The notes under the pieces: model-generated
What the model saw: the letters and a program-made list of their open reading frames with translations, nothing else
Databases searched by the model: none
What the model was told of the DNA's origin: nothing
Translations under genes and position numbers: made by a program
Shown: positions 51,425 to 60,083 of the stretch, one piece after another
How positions within the stretch are numbered: position 1 is the stretch's first letter
Layout of the letters: every line of letters begins with the position of its first letter
Assembly (NCBI RefSeq): GCF_040239565.1
Contig: NZ_JBEHWS010000005.1
Coordinates: forward strand, 124,001 to 188,000
Direction of reading: 5' to 3'
Length of the DNA: 64,000 bases
From: Fulvimarina sp040239565
GTDB taxonomy: Bacteria > Pseudomonadota > Alphaproteobacteria > Rhizobiales > Rhizobiaceae

Positions 51425-52438
51425 ATGGCGGACCTGAAACGAAATGATACGGGTTCGACCGGCGAATCTGCCGCCAAGGCGCCGGCCGAACGCGGACGTA
51501 TCGACACGATCGACGTCGCGCGAGCGATCGCGCTCATCGCCATGGCGGTTTATCATTTCGCCTGGGATCTCGACAATTTCGGCTATGTCACGCGCGGCAT
51601 GGCGACAAGCGGCGGCTGGATCATCTTCGCCCGCTGCATCGCGTCGAGCTTTCTTTTTCTCGTCGGTTTCAGCCTGATCCTCGCCCATGCCAAAGGCATT
51701 CGCTGGCGGCCATTTCTCATAAGGCTTGCACAGATCGTCGCGAGCGCCCTGGCGATCACCGTGGTGACGATATTCGTTACGCCCGACAGCTTCGTCTTCT
51801 TCGGCATCCTGCATCACATCGCGGTGGCTTCGCTCCTAGGACTCTTCTTCATCCGGGTGCCCTGGCCGGTGACGCTCCTCCTTGGTGTTTGCGTGATCGC
51901 GCTTCCCTTGTTTTTCAGAAGCGAATTTTTCGATCCAGCCTATCTCGTCTGGATTGGTCTCAACGCGACACCACCCTTCTCGAACGACTTCGTTCCGATC
52001 TTCCCGTTTTTCGGCGTCGTTCTTCTGGGCATGGCCGCAGGCCGCCTCACCGCCGACTACCAGCTTCTTCGGTTCGTGCGTCGGATGGATCCATGGCTTG
52101 GGCCGCTCCGCCAGACCGCGGTTCTGGGTCGGCACTCCCTTGCCTTCTACCTCCTCCATCAGCCAATCCTGTTCGGCCTCGTCTTCCTCGCGACACTCGT
52201 CATACCGCCCGATCCGAACCTCTCTTTCGCCCGTGATTGCCGACAGACCTGTCTGGCCACACAGAGCGAGGCGTTCTGTGCCCGCTATTGCAGCTGCACA
52301 CGGGATGCTCTCGTCGCGGACAATCTCTTGGAGCGGATGATGGGCGGGCAACTCGACGAAACGCAGCGCCAGAGCGTCGGCCGGATTGCCGAGCGCTGCT
52401 CGTTCGAATCCTTCATGGGCGACGAGCAAGCAAATTAG
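51425..52438 (+). CDS. DUF1624 (heparan-alpha-glucosaminide N-acetyltransferase-like) membrane protein
   Basis: A 337-residue polytopic protein of the DUF1624 / HGSNAT_cat family, related to membrane acyltransferases. ATG 51425 is chosen. RIDTIDVARAIALIAMAVYHFAWD is the family opening (only DVARAIALIAMAVYHFAWD is conserved), with the histidine in AVYHF; FLVGFSLILAH and GILHHIAVASLLG follow. After about residue 265 a hydrophilic tail contains several cysteines (DCRQTCLATQ, FCARYCSCTRD). Acyl acceptor unknown; a polysaccharide or lipid is expected. Confidence 0.84.
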   Translation: MADLKRNDTGSTGESAAKAPAERGRIDTIDVARAIALIAMAVYHFAWDLDNFGYVTRGMATSGGWIIFARCIASSFLFLVGFSLILAHAKGIRWRPFLIRLAQIVASALAITVVTIFVTPDSFVFFGILHHIAVASLLGLFFIRVPWPVTLLLGVCVIALPLFFRSEFFDPAYLVWIGLNATPPFSNDFVPIFPFFGVVLLGMAAGRLTADYQLLRFVRRMDPWLGPLRQTAVLGRHSLAFYLLHQPILFGLVFLATLVIPPDPNLSFARDCRQTCLATQSEAFCARYCSCTRDALVADNLLERMMGGQLDETQRQSVGRIAERCSFESFMGDEQAN

Positions 52439-52453
52439 CGGTCAGACAAGCGC

Positions 52454-52858
52454 TCAATCAGGCGATGCCGTGCCGCGGCTCTCCGAGATGTCCAAGAGCC
52501 GACCCATACAGGCGGTTTCGGCAGAATCGATATCGCTCAGGAGATCGTCGATGTCGCGACGTTTTTGTTCGAGTTCGGCACGCCGTTCCCGAAGTTTGGC
52601 GATGATCGACTGCAACTGACCGGCTTCGCCTGGCGGCGCCTTATACATATCGACGATTTCGCGCAGCTCGGCGATGGAGAAGCCAAGCCGCTTCCCGCGG
52701 AGAATATTCCGCAGCAGCGTCCGGTCTGAATGTCGAAAGAGCCGCGTTCGTCCACGCCGCACCGGATGAATGAGCCCTTCATCCTCATAGAAGCGGATCG
52801 TCCGCGTGGAAACGCCGAACTCCTGCGTGAGATCGGTGATCGAGAAGAACTCGTCCAT
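52454..52858 (-). CDS. MerR family transcriptional regulator (LiuR-like)
   Basis: A 134-residue regulator. The winged helix-turn-helix is FSITDLTQEFGVSTRTIRF, followed by YEDEGLIHPVRRGRTRLF, and the dimerisation helix spans about residues 70-125. The sequence resembles LiuR-type regulators of branched-chain amino acid or acyl-CoA catabolism, but no such catabolic genes are near, so the target is unknown. ATG 52858 is chosen over 52882. A palindrome upstream suggests autoregulation. Confidence 0.85.
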   Translation of the reverse strand: MDEFFSITDLTQEFGVSTRTIRFYEDEGLIHPVRRGRTRLFRHSDRTLLRNILRGKRLGFSIAELREIVDMYKAPPGEAGQLQSIIAKLRERRAELEQKRRDIDDLLSDIDSAETACMGRLLDISESRGTASPD

Positions 52859-52899
52859 GGTGGTATCGTGCGCCTTTTCCACGCAAAAGCTTGGTCTTA

Positions 52900-52920
52900 G
52901 ACTTACGTAAAAGTCAAACT
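52900..52920 (-). promoter_or_regulatory. Probable MerR-type operator/promoter
   Basis: GACTTACGTAAAAGTC (52900-52915) is a dyad with arms GACTT/AAGTC around TTACGTAA. On the minus strand it follows directly a TTGACT -35-like element, so the dyad occupies the spacer, the typical place for MerR-family operators. It lies about 42 bases upstream of the regulator start. Confidence 0.5.
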
Positions 52921-52977
52921 GGCGTTTTAGTAGAAAGGCGATAAATCAGCTAACTAAACCGAGAATTTCACCCGTAG

Positions 52978-54390
52978 TTATCCGAGCCCGAACCACCAGG
53001 CCGCGAGGCCGAGAAAGGCAAAGAAACCAACGACATCCGTCACCGTCGTCACGAACGTGCCGGAGGCGAGCGCCGGGTCGGCCCCAAGATTATCGAGGAC
53101 GAGCGGAATCAGGATGCCGGCGAGAGCAGCCGCGATCATGTTGATCACCATCGCAATCGCGATCACCTGACCGAGCCCCACATTCTGGAACCAGACTGCG
53201 GCAACCGCTCCGATCAACATAGCGAAAAGTACGCCGTTCAGCAGGCCGATGATGCTTTCGCGCCGGATGATACGACCGGCATTTCTGAGGTCGATATCAC
53301 GCGAGGCGAGCGCCCGCACAGCAACCGTCATCGTCTGGGTGCCCGCATTGCCGCCCATGGAGGCAACAATCGGCATCAGCACGGCTAGTGCTACCATCTG
53401 CTGGATCGTGGCGTCGAACAGGCCGATGACCAGCGATGCGAGAATTGCCGTCGCAAGGTTCACCAAAAGCCAGGTGAAGCGCGAGCGCACGGCCGTCAGC
53501 ACGGTGTCGGAAATCTCTTCGTCGCCGACACCACCAAGGCGCTTGATGTCCTCTTCGGCCTCCGCCTGAACGATGTCGATCACGTCGTCGATCGTCAGCA
53601 CACCGACAAGCCGCTCCCCCTCGTCGACCACCGCCGCCGAGAGAAGGTCGTATTGCTCAATAATCTGCGCGGCCTCTTCCTGGTCCATCTCGGCCGGGAT
53701 CGCGTGCCGCGTGTCGTGCATGATGTCTTCGATTTTCTCCGGGCGCTTCGCCCGCAGAATGCGGTCCAGTTCCACCGCACCGATTAGCTTCAGCATCGGA
53801 TCGACGACAAAGATCTGCGCGAACGATGTCGGCAGATCGTCATCCTCACGCATGTAATCGATTGTCTGACCGACGGACCAGTAAGGAGGAACCGCGACAT
53901 ATTCGGTCTGCATCCGCCGACCGGCCGATTCTTCCGGATATTCGAGGGAGCGCCTCAGCCGCATCCGCTCTCGGAACGGCAATGCCGCGAGGATCTCTTT
54001 GCGATCCTCTTCCTCGATATCCTCGAGGATATAGACCGCATCGTCCGAATCGAGCTCGCCGAGGGCCGCCGCGATTTGCGGGTTCGGCATAGCCTCGACG
54101 ATCGAAAGGCGGATCGCCTCATCGACCTCGGTCAGTGCCGCATAATCGAAATCCTCGCCGAGCAGGCTCACCAGACCCTGGCGCGGTTCCGCATCGAGTG
54201 TTTCGAGAATGTCGCCAAGTTCGGATTCGTGCAGTGGCTCGACGAGCGACTTTAAGGTCGCGGCATCTCCGGCCTCGACAAGCGCCTCGATCCGCTGGAG
54301 AAAGGTGCCCTCGACGAAACCGTCTTCGTCATAGATGCCGAGATCGCGCGCCTGTTCGGACCTGCGCCGGGTTTCCAGAGTTTCAGCCAT
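52978..54390 (-). CDS. mgtE: Magnesium transporter MgtE
   Basis: A 470-residue Mg2+ channel of the MgtE family. It has the cytoplasmic MgtE N domain (about residues 25-135, superhelical), tandem CBS domains (about 140-265, with MQTEYVAVPPYWSVGQTIDYM and GVLTIDDVIDIV) and a C-terminal five-helix pore (about 285-470). The pore motif PIVASMGGNAGTQTMTVAVR (GGNAGTQ) is clear. Mg2+ bound between the N and CBS domains gates the pore. No Mg2+ riboswitch could be recognised upstream. Confidence 0.95.
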   Translation of the reverse strand: MAETLETRRRSEQARDLGIYDEDGFVEGTFLQRIEALVEAGDAATLKSLVEPLHESELGDILETLDAEPRQGLVSLLGEDFDYAALTEVDEAIRLSIVEAMPNPQIAAALGELDSDDAVYILEDIEEEDRKEILAALPFRERMRLRRSLEYPEESAGRRMQTEYVAVPPYWSVGQTIDYMREDDDLPTSFAQIFVVDPMLKLIGAVELDRILRAKRPEKIEDIMHDTRHAIPAEMDQEEAAQIIEQYDLLSAAVVDEGERLVGVLTIDDVIDIVQAEAEEDIKRLGGVGDEEISDTVLTAVRSRFTWLLVNLATAILASLVIGLFDATIQQMVALAVLMPIVASMGGNAGTQTMTVAVRALASRDIDLRNAGRIIRRESIIGLLNGVLFAMLIGAVAAVWFQNVGLGQVIAIAMVINMIAAALAGILIPLVLDNLGADPALASGTFVTTVTDVVGFFAFLGLAAWWFGLG

Positions 54391-54584
54391 GGTCCCCCTC
54401 CCTCTCCGGCCGCGCGGCCACCGCTCGACGACAGTGCAGGCTCTAGATGGATTCGTGCCTCAGGAAAAGGTTGCCTATTCCGTTGGAACGCCGCATGATC
54501 GGGTTCGCATCACGCGATCACCCCTCACCCGAGACATGCGTCACCGTGCTCGGATTTCACGTCAAAATTTTCTAGAAAAGAAAA

Positions 54585-54669
54585 TGGTGCGGTCGAGAAG
54601 ACTCGAACTTCCACGGGTTGCCCCACAGCGACCTCAACGCTGCGCGTCTACCAATTCCGCCACGACCGC
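54585..54669 (-). tRNA. tRNA-Leu(GAG)
   Basis: An 85-nt gene including the encoded CCA. The acceptor arms are GCGGTCG / CGACCGC. The anticodon stem-loop is CAGCG TTGAGGT CGCTG, anticodon GAG, reading CUC and CUU. There is a long variable arm (GTGGGGCAACCC region), as expected for class II tRNA-Leu, and a T arm with GTTCGAGTC. Confidence 0.95.
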
Positions 54670-54847
54670 ACGCCGTGTCCGAAGCGCTGGCCTGCTTCGG
54701 TGAGCGGGCATGTAACAAGACTTCCTTCCGCCCGCAAGAGCAATCCGCACAGCTTTCGTCGTGAATTTCGCGGGACCATCAAATCACCTGCAGAATGGAT
54801 CACGGCGCCCCCTGTCGCGCCATGTCGAGAAGGCCTATCTTGCCGGC

Positions 54848-55603
54848 ATGACCGCGATCTCGCCAGTCCAGGCGCCAATACCGACACCCCGCCTCGCGAC
54901 CTCAGCCGAAGCCTTTCCAGCGGCAGCAGGCGCGCCCCCTGTCCGCTGGACGATCATCGACGACCTCACCGATTATCCGAATGCGCTTGCGATGATGGAA
55001 AAGCGCGTCGCGGAGATTGATGCCGGCACGGCGCCGGAAACGGTCTTCCTGCTCGAGCATCCGCCGCTCTACACGGCGGGCACGAAGGCCAAAGCCGCCG
55101 ACCTCGTCGATGCGACACGCTTTCCCGTTTTCGACGCGGGCCGAGGCGGTGAGTACACCTATCACGGGCCGGGCCAGCGCATCGCCTATGTTTGTCTCGA
55201 TCTGAAACGGCGGCGGCAGGACATCCGCGCCTTTGTGGCAGCGCTCGAAGCCTGGATCATCGCCACGCTTGCCGAATTCCATATCAAGGGAGAACGCCGG
55301 GAGGATCGGGTCGGAGTCTGGGTCGAGCGGCCCGAGCGTCCGCCACTGCCGGATGGTTCACCGGGCGAAGACAAGATCGCCGCCATCGGTATTAGGGTGC
55401 GCAAATGGGTGACGTTCCACGGAATATCGCTCAACGTCGATCCGGATTTGACCCACTTTTCCGGCATCGTGCCCTGCGGAGTTCGCGACCATGGCGTGAC
55501 GAGCCTTGCCGATCTCGGCCATCTCGTTTCCATGCCAGAAGTCGATACGCTGCTCCGCCGCCATTTCGAGGCAATCTTCGGACTGACGGAAGACACAGAC
55601 TAA
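54848..55603 (+). CDS. lipB: Octanoyltransferase LipB
   Basis: LipB moves octanoate from ACP to the lipoyl domains of ketoacid dehydrogenases, the first step of lipoate synthesis. 251 residues from ATG 54848. Diagnostic features: LEHPPLYTAGTKA, GRGGEYTYHGPGQRIAY, catalytic Lys176 in DKIAAIGIRVRKW and catalytic Cys210 in GIVPCGVRDHG, with the 34-residue spacing of the M. tuberculosis enzyme (Lys142/Cys176). The frame extends upstream without similarity. Confidence 0.94.
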   Translation: MTAISPVQAPIPTPRLATSAEAFPAAAGAPPVRWTIIDDLTDYPNALAMMEKRVAEIDAGTAPETVFLLEHPPLYTAGTKAKAADLVDATRFPVFDAGRGGEYTYHGPGQRIAYVCLDLKRRRQDIRAFVAALEAWIIATLAEFHIKGERREDRVGVWVERPERPPLPDGSPGEDKIAAIGIRVRKWVTFHGISLNVDPDLTHFSGIVPCGVRDHGVTSLADLGHLVSMPEVDTLLRRHFEAIFGLTEDTD

Positions 55604-55622
55604 ACCGGCTTAGAGGCTTTGT

Positions 55623-55904
55623 TCAGGCCGTCGCCCGGACTTCGAACGCGCCGGAGAACCGCTCTTCAATTTCGCTTGCTTCGACATTCTCGACTTTCGC
55701 AACCGTTGGGCCGGTGTGCACCTCAGTGCGAAAGGTCTCGACCTTCTCCTGGTGCCCGGAAACCATGATCTCGACAGTTCCGTCACGTCGGTTACGGCAC
55801 CATCCCGAGAGCCCGTGGGCAGATGCCGTCCTCTCGGTCCAGTCGCGAAACCCGACACCTTGCACGCGCCCGTGCACGACCATTCGATATCCGACATCCG
55901 CCAT
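55623..55904 (-). CDS. acyP: Acylphosphatase
   Basis: A 93-residue acylphosphatase hydrolysing carboxyl-phosphate bonds. The phosphate-binding loop is GRVQGVGFR with catalytic Arg20, and Asn38 is in GWCRNRRDG, matching Arg23 and Asn41 of the muscle enzyme. It converges on lipB with a 19-base gap and diverges from the small ORF at 56115. Confidence 0.93.
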   Translation of the reverse strand: MADVGYRMVVHGRVQGVGFRDWTERTASAHGLSGWCRNRRDGTVEIMVSGHQEKVETFRTEVHTGPTVAKVENVEASEIEERFSGAFEVRATA

Positions 55905-56114
55905 GATGGCCCCTCCCGAAGCTCGCAGGAAGTCGAGAACCTAACATCGGTTCCGATCGTGTCTATGGGCAGACCGGCTCGCAGCACCGCGCGAGCGCAA
56001 CCAAACATTAAGAATATTTATGGCTTTGCAGATCGCGCCCCAGCGAAATCTGCTGTAGCATGATAGCACATGCCAACGAAGGGATTTCGTTGTGATCGGC
56101 ACGAGGGGTTCATC

Positions 56115-56312
56115 ATGCGAAATGAAGAATTTCCGACTTTCCGTATTCTGCCTTCCGACTCAGAGCACAAGGCTCTCGATTGCGATGTTGCACGGCTGAT
56201 TTCGCGTCTTCGCGAGGAGAATAAAGCGCTTCGCGAGTTGAACTGCGCCCTCCATCACGACATGGGCGTATCGTCCCGCTATCCTCAATCAGCGATGACT
56301 GCAGAGGGCTGA
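56115..56312 (+). CDS. Small hypothetical protein (65 residues)
   Basis: ATG 56115 follows GAGGGG at about six bases, a strong ribosome-binding site. The product is acidic to neutral with FPTFRILPSDSEHKALDCDV and a helix-rich centre ISRLREENKALRELNCALH that could form a short coiled coil. No signal or membrane segment. Not recognised. An in-frame ATG at 56070 would add 15 residues. Confidence 0.5.
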   Translation: MRNEEFPTFRILPSDSEHKALDCDVARLISRLREENKALRELNCALHHDMGVSSRYPQSAMTAEG

Positions 56313-56411
56313 GCGTACAGTTACCGCTGACATTCAAAGCGCGCGGCCTTGCTCCTGGCGTTTTGCGGCCACAAAGCCTCCATCGTCAGGAACCTGCCTG
56401 TACGGCCCTTT

Positions 56412-58451
56412 TCACTTGCTGATAAGTTCACCCCGCACTGCGATATCGAAGATCGGATCGAGACGATATCGTGGATCCAATTTGTCCGCACGGGAAGCCA
56501 AGCCGTGCGCGGTCTTCTCCCACGCATGGGGATTGTTGAAGAGCTGAAACAGGCCCCGATAGGCTGCACGGGATACGCAGAGCCAGTAGATGGGCACGAC
56601 TGGCAGCCATTGGAGGCAGACGCGCCGCTCCTCCGCACGAGCACCGCGAAGCGTCAGCGCGACGAAGCTGAGGAATCCGCCGCAGAAGATCGTCAGATCG
56701 AGAAGCAGGAGCGCCGATGCCGTCGTCTCCGCCCAACCGGTAGACCACTGCAGCCAGAGCGTGAACCCGATCAGGACGAAAGCAAGTGGCAGGAGCAGCG
56801 CGGCTGTAATCATGCCATGGAAGAGCAGCTGAAAGACGATGAAGCTCTTGAAGCCGAGATCGCGGATGAGGCGCGACGGATCACGCATATGCACGGCGTA
56901 GGTCTGAATCCATCCCTTCAGCCAACGCGTTCGCTGGCCCACCCAGACCGACAGGACTTCCGGCGCATCCTCCTGCGTCGGCAGTGAGATCGTCTCGATT
57001 TCATAACCGGCGCGCTTCATTCGCATTCCGAGATCGGCGTCTTCGGTTACATTATGAGAATCCCAGCCACCGACAGCCTTCAGGCAGGAAACCTTGAAAT
57101 GATTGCTTGTGCCGCCCAGCGGGATCGGCAGTCGGTAGTGAGAGAGAAAAGGCAGAAAGGCCCGAAAGAGCCCGGCATATTCCATGGCGAAGATGCCCGT
57201 CAGCCAGTTCTTGCCGGCATTGCGGATGACTAGCGGAGCCTGAAGACAGGCGAGATTGTCGGGCCCGCTCCTGTAACGATCGAACGCTTCGCGCAATTGC
57301 TCCGGATGAGGGGTATCTTCCGCGTCGTAAAGGACGAGAAATTCGCCTTTCACGATGGGCAAAACGTGGTTGAGCGCCTTCGGTTTCGTCCGCGGATTTC
57401 CCGGCGGTACGAGGATCACCTGAAACTGCGGCTTGTCTTTGGTGTGCTGCTGGCAGAGCGCCACGGTTTCGAGATCGTCTTCCTCGCAAACCAGAAAGAT
57501 TTCGATGCGCGATTTGGGCCAGTTCAAAGCTTCGAGCCCGGCGACAAGACTGGAGACGACCTCCCGTTCATTGTGAAGGGCGACGAGGACGGAGTAAACG
57601 GGCCTGTTTCGATCGTCGCCCGTCTGTCCGGATGGGAAAGGCTGACCGTGGCGCCCGACGGCAGCCCAAAACCTAAGGCTAATCCATGCGGTAAAACAAA
57701 GCGCCGCCGATACATGCAAAAACAGCATGACATTCCAGAAAGAGACCGTCAGCCACCAGGCCAGTGTCGCAAGTCCGAGGCTCATCGCCGCGCCTTGCCA
57801 TCCGCTCACAACCGCCCTTGCAGATTGCTCGGGCATCTTTGCCGAAAGGCTTAACGTGGCGCCGCCAAAACGCTCCTTCTGGGTGCTCGCGAGTTCCTTA
57901 TCCCGGAGCGCAGACAATGTCGTCACACGACACCATCTGGCCAGAACGGGGTTTTCCCTCAGCTTATGACTCAGGTTAGGAAGTTGCTCGATCGTCGGAA
58001 ACACGAAAAGCTTCGGCTCGAGTGCGGCATTGCAGGTTCGCAGCGCTCCCGCAAAGGGCGTTTCCATTTCACCGTCGATCTCAATGATCTCGTCACGGTC
58101 GGCAGGGCTCTCAAACCTCAGCCCGAGTTCCATTGCCACGGCCGCTGCATAATCGACTTCGCCGATGACGCCTTCAAAGATCAGCTCTCGCGCGACGTCT
58201 GTTCCGTTTCTTTGCGAGGCGTTCCACGCTTCACGAATGGCACTGGCCGAAATGCCCAAGCGCCGAAATACGGCGCTGGCAACCGGCTCTGCCGGCGGCG
58301 GCACTTGGAGGTCGTCAAGTATCCGGCGGGACGCTTCCCGTCCCTGCTGCGCATCCCGTGGTCGTCGTCGTCGCCTATCATCCAAGTGCGGAAGAACGAC
58401 CGGCTTTTCTGTTGCAGCATGAGACTCGACAACGCTTACGGAATGTACCAC
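56412..58451 (-). CDS. Family 2 glycosyltransferase (processive type) with N-terminal MshEN-like domain
   Basis: An inner-membrane polysaccharide synthase. Taking GTG 58451 as start (GGGG upstream; the frame stays open to 58667), the product is 679 residues. Order: a soluble N-terminal region with RELIFEGVIGEVDYAAAVAM, resembling the N-terminal domain of GspE/MshE ATPases; two membrane helices (LGLATLAWWLTVSFWNVMLF, HVSAALCFTAWISLRF); a GT-A catalytic domain with VALHNEREVVSSLVAGLEAL, YDAEDTPHP, TEDADLGMRM and QRTRWLKGWIQT (QxxRW); then three to four membrane helices. The QxxRW motif marks processive enzymes such as cellulose, chitin and curdlan synthases. The product sugar is unknown. Diverges from a solute-binding protein gene. 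Confidence 0.85.
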   Translation of the reverse strand: MVHSVSVVESHAATEKPVVLPHLDDRRRRRPRDAQQGREASRRILDDLQVPPPAEPVASAVFRRLGISASAIREAWNASQRNGTDVARELIFEGVIGEVDYAAAVAMELGLRFESPADRDEIIEIDGEMETPFAGALRTCNAALEPKLFVFPTIEQLPNLSHKLRENPVLARWCRVTTLSALRDKELASTQKERFGGATLSLSAKMPEQSARAVVSGWQGAAMSLGLATLAWWLTVSFWNVMLFLHVSAALCFTAWISLRFWAAVGRHGQPFPSGQTGDDRNRPVYSVLVALHNEREVVSSLVAGLEALNWPKSRIEIFLVCEEDDLETVALCQQHTKDKPQFQVILVPPGNPRTKPKALNHVLPIVKGEFLVLYDAEDTPHPEQLREAFDRYRSGPDNLACLQAPLVIRNAGKNWLTGIFAMEYAGLFRAFLPFLSHYRLPIPLGGTSNHFKVSCLKAVGGWDSHNVTEDADLGMRMKRAGYEIETISLPTQEDAPEVLSVWVGQRTRWLKGWIQTYAVHMRDPSRLIRDLGFKSFIVFQLLFHGMITAALLLPLAFVLIGFTLWLQWSTGWAETTASALLLLDLTIFCGGFLSFVALTLRGARAEERRVCLQWLPVVPIYWLCVSRAAYRGLFQLFNNPHAWEKTAHGLASRADKLDPRYRLDPIFDIAVRGELISK

Positions 58452-58530
58452 CGATGCCCCCACAACACCGCGACCGCAATGAGAGAACGCCGCAAACGAT
58501 CGCTTGAGTTGAAGTGTGCACGGAATCAGA

Positions 58531-59415
58531 ATGCTGAAGAATAGATTAAAACGAGAATTTATCTCGTATACGTTGCGTTTGCCGTATATTTTTCTTGTTT
58601 TTGGTGCGCTCATCTTATGGCCGAGCAGCATGCCGCGCGCCCAGGATGTCGAACTGCCGAGTTTCATCGATCAGCGCCAGCGCCTGACACGCCCCGAACT
58701 GCCCGATCTGTCCCGCCTCCGGTTCCTCACTGCTACGGATTATCCGCCTTTCAATTTCCTCGATGCCCGCGGCCGCCTCGTCGGCTTCAACGTCGATCTC
58801 ACGCGGGCGATCTGCGTCGAACTCGATATCCTTCCGGTCTGCCAGATCGAAGCGCTGCCCTTTGGTGATCTTGAGGAAGCGCTGGCGGCCGGTCGCGGCG
58901 AGGCAGTCATCGCAGGGCTCGCGATCAATCCCGGAAGCCGCAACCGCTTTGCGTTCTCGCAATCCTATCTCCGGTTTCCAGCACGCTTCGTCACGCGCAA
59001 GAGCGATCCCATCGCCGTCCCGATATCCAGCAACCTCCAAGGCAAGGTAATCGGCATATCCGCAGGCAGTGCCCATGAAGCAATGTTCCGCGCTTTCTTT
59101 CCGCAAGCGGAGGCGCGAGGCTTCGATGATCGAAGCGAAGCTCTAGAGGCGGTCAAATCGGGAGAGATCGCCGGATATTTCGGCGACGGTATCAGCCTGT
59201 CCTTCTGGCTGGAAAGCGAGCGGGCTGACGGCTGCTGCGCGTTCTCGGACGGACCGTTCCTGTCGAACCAGTATCTCGGCGAAGGCCTTTCGGTCGCGGT
59301 CCGGGCTCAGGATTCCGAGCTTGCAGACGCAATCGACTATGCGCTCGTGCAGATCGTGGAAGACGGGACGTTCTCAGAGCTTCTGCTGCGTTATTTTCCC
59401 GTCAATCCGTGGTGA
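58531..59415 (+). CDS. Transporter substrate-binding protein, family 3 (orphan)
   Basis: A 294-residue periplasmic binding protein of the amino-acid type (SBP_bac_3). The N-terminus is basic then hydrophobic, YTLRLPYIFLVFGALILW, with likely cleavage or a membrane anchor near residue 38. The domain opens with LRFLTATDYPPFNFLDARG, followed by VGFNVDLTRAICVELDI and later GKVIGISAGSAHEAMFRAFF. The ligand-binding Arg/Asp pair is plausible (GSRNRFAFSQSY). No ABC permease or ATPase is adjacent, so it may serve a distant transporter or act as a sensor. The first 40 codons are AT-rich. Confidence 0.85.
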   Translation: MLKNRLKREFISYTLRLPYIFLVFGALILWPSSMPRAQDVELPSFIDQRQRLTRPELPDLSRLRFLTATDYPPFNFLDARGRLVGFNVDLTRAICVELDILPVCQIEALPFGDLEEALAAGRGEAVIAGLAINPGSRNRFAFSQSYLRFPARFVTRKSDPIAVPISSNLQGKVIGISAGSAHEAMFRAFFPQAEARGFDDRSEALEAVKSGEIAGYFGDGISLSFWLESERADGCCAFSDGPFLSNQYLGEGLSVAVRAQDSELADAIDYALVQIVEDGTFSELLLRYFPVNPW

Positions 59416-59442
59416 CGATATGGATGGCGGTCGTCGGCAAGG

Positions 59443-59856
59443 TCAGTTGAGCCGGCGGAAACGAACGCGGGCCGAATGCTCGATAGCCCCTGACGTCAGG
59501 CGATCCATGTCGAAGGCATCGCGCAGGATTTCCAGAAGCCGAAGCTCGGCCTGTGTCGCTCGGACATCCGCCGAAATCACTTCCACCGCGAGCGCATATG
59601 CCGTTTCGTAGAGCCGCGTCGGCAGCTTCGAGATCAGGTTTTCGACGATGGCGTCGATCCCGTCGTCGGCGGACAGCATTTTGGCGTTCTGGTCCGCTAT
59701 TGACGGAAGCCGCTCGCGGTCGAAGCCTTCGAAGACGGGCAGAAAGGAAATCAGTTCGTCGACTTCGCGCAACTCCTTGTCGCTGATCGCTCCATCCGCC
59801 GCAGCAGCCGCGAGCATCAACTGAATCAGAGCGTCCTGGGCGTGTCCGTCGGACAT
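59443..59856 (-). CDS. TerB family (tellurite resistance-like) protein
   Basis: A 137-residue, mostly helical protein with a TerB domain: IQLMLAAAAADGAISDKELR, the family-typical acidic turn (DGAISDKE) that can bind divalent metal, and EVISADVRATQAELRLLEIL. ATG 59856 follows GAAGGAAG. Single TerB-domain proteins in this order are common and are not proof of tellurite resistance. No other ter genes are present. Confidence 0.86.
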   Translation of the reverse strand: MSDGHAQDALIQLMLAAAAADGAISDKELREVDELISFLPVFEGFDRERLPSIADQNAKMLSADDGIDAIVENLISKLPTRLYETAYALAVEVISADVRATQAELRLLEILRDAFDMDRLTSGAIEHSARVRFRRLN

Positions 59857-60083
59857 TGGTGCTTCCTTCTTTCGACCGGCATTTTTCCGTCCCCAAGCTA
59901 GGAAGCGCAGCAGATGCGCACAAGTCTGGCCGCTGAGGGTGATAGTCAGCTGCATTCGGGAATTTCAACATTTGGTTGACGTTCGCCCTGATTGCTTCCT
60001 AAACCCTGCGCAACGCGCATGATGGGTGCCGTCAAAGCGAAAGCCCTAGTAAAAGGCGCGTCCCCATCGAAAATTCAGACGAA

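Noticed and set aside
54391..54584. Mg2+-sensing riboswitch upstream of mgtE
   Set aside because: No M-box-like conserved core could be recognised in the leader; the space is short and ends at the tRNA gene.
59443..59856. Tellurite resistance operon
   Set aside because: Only one TerB-domain gene is present; no terZACDEF partners are nearby.
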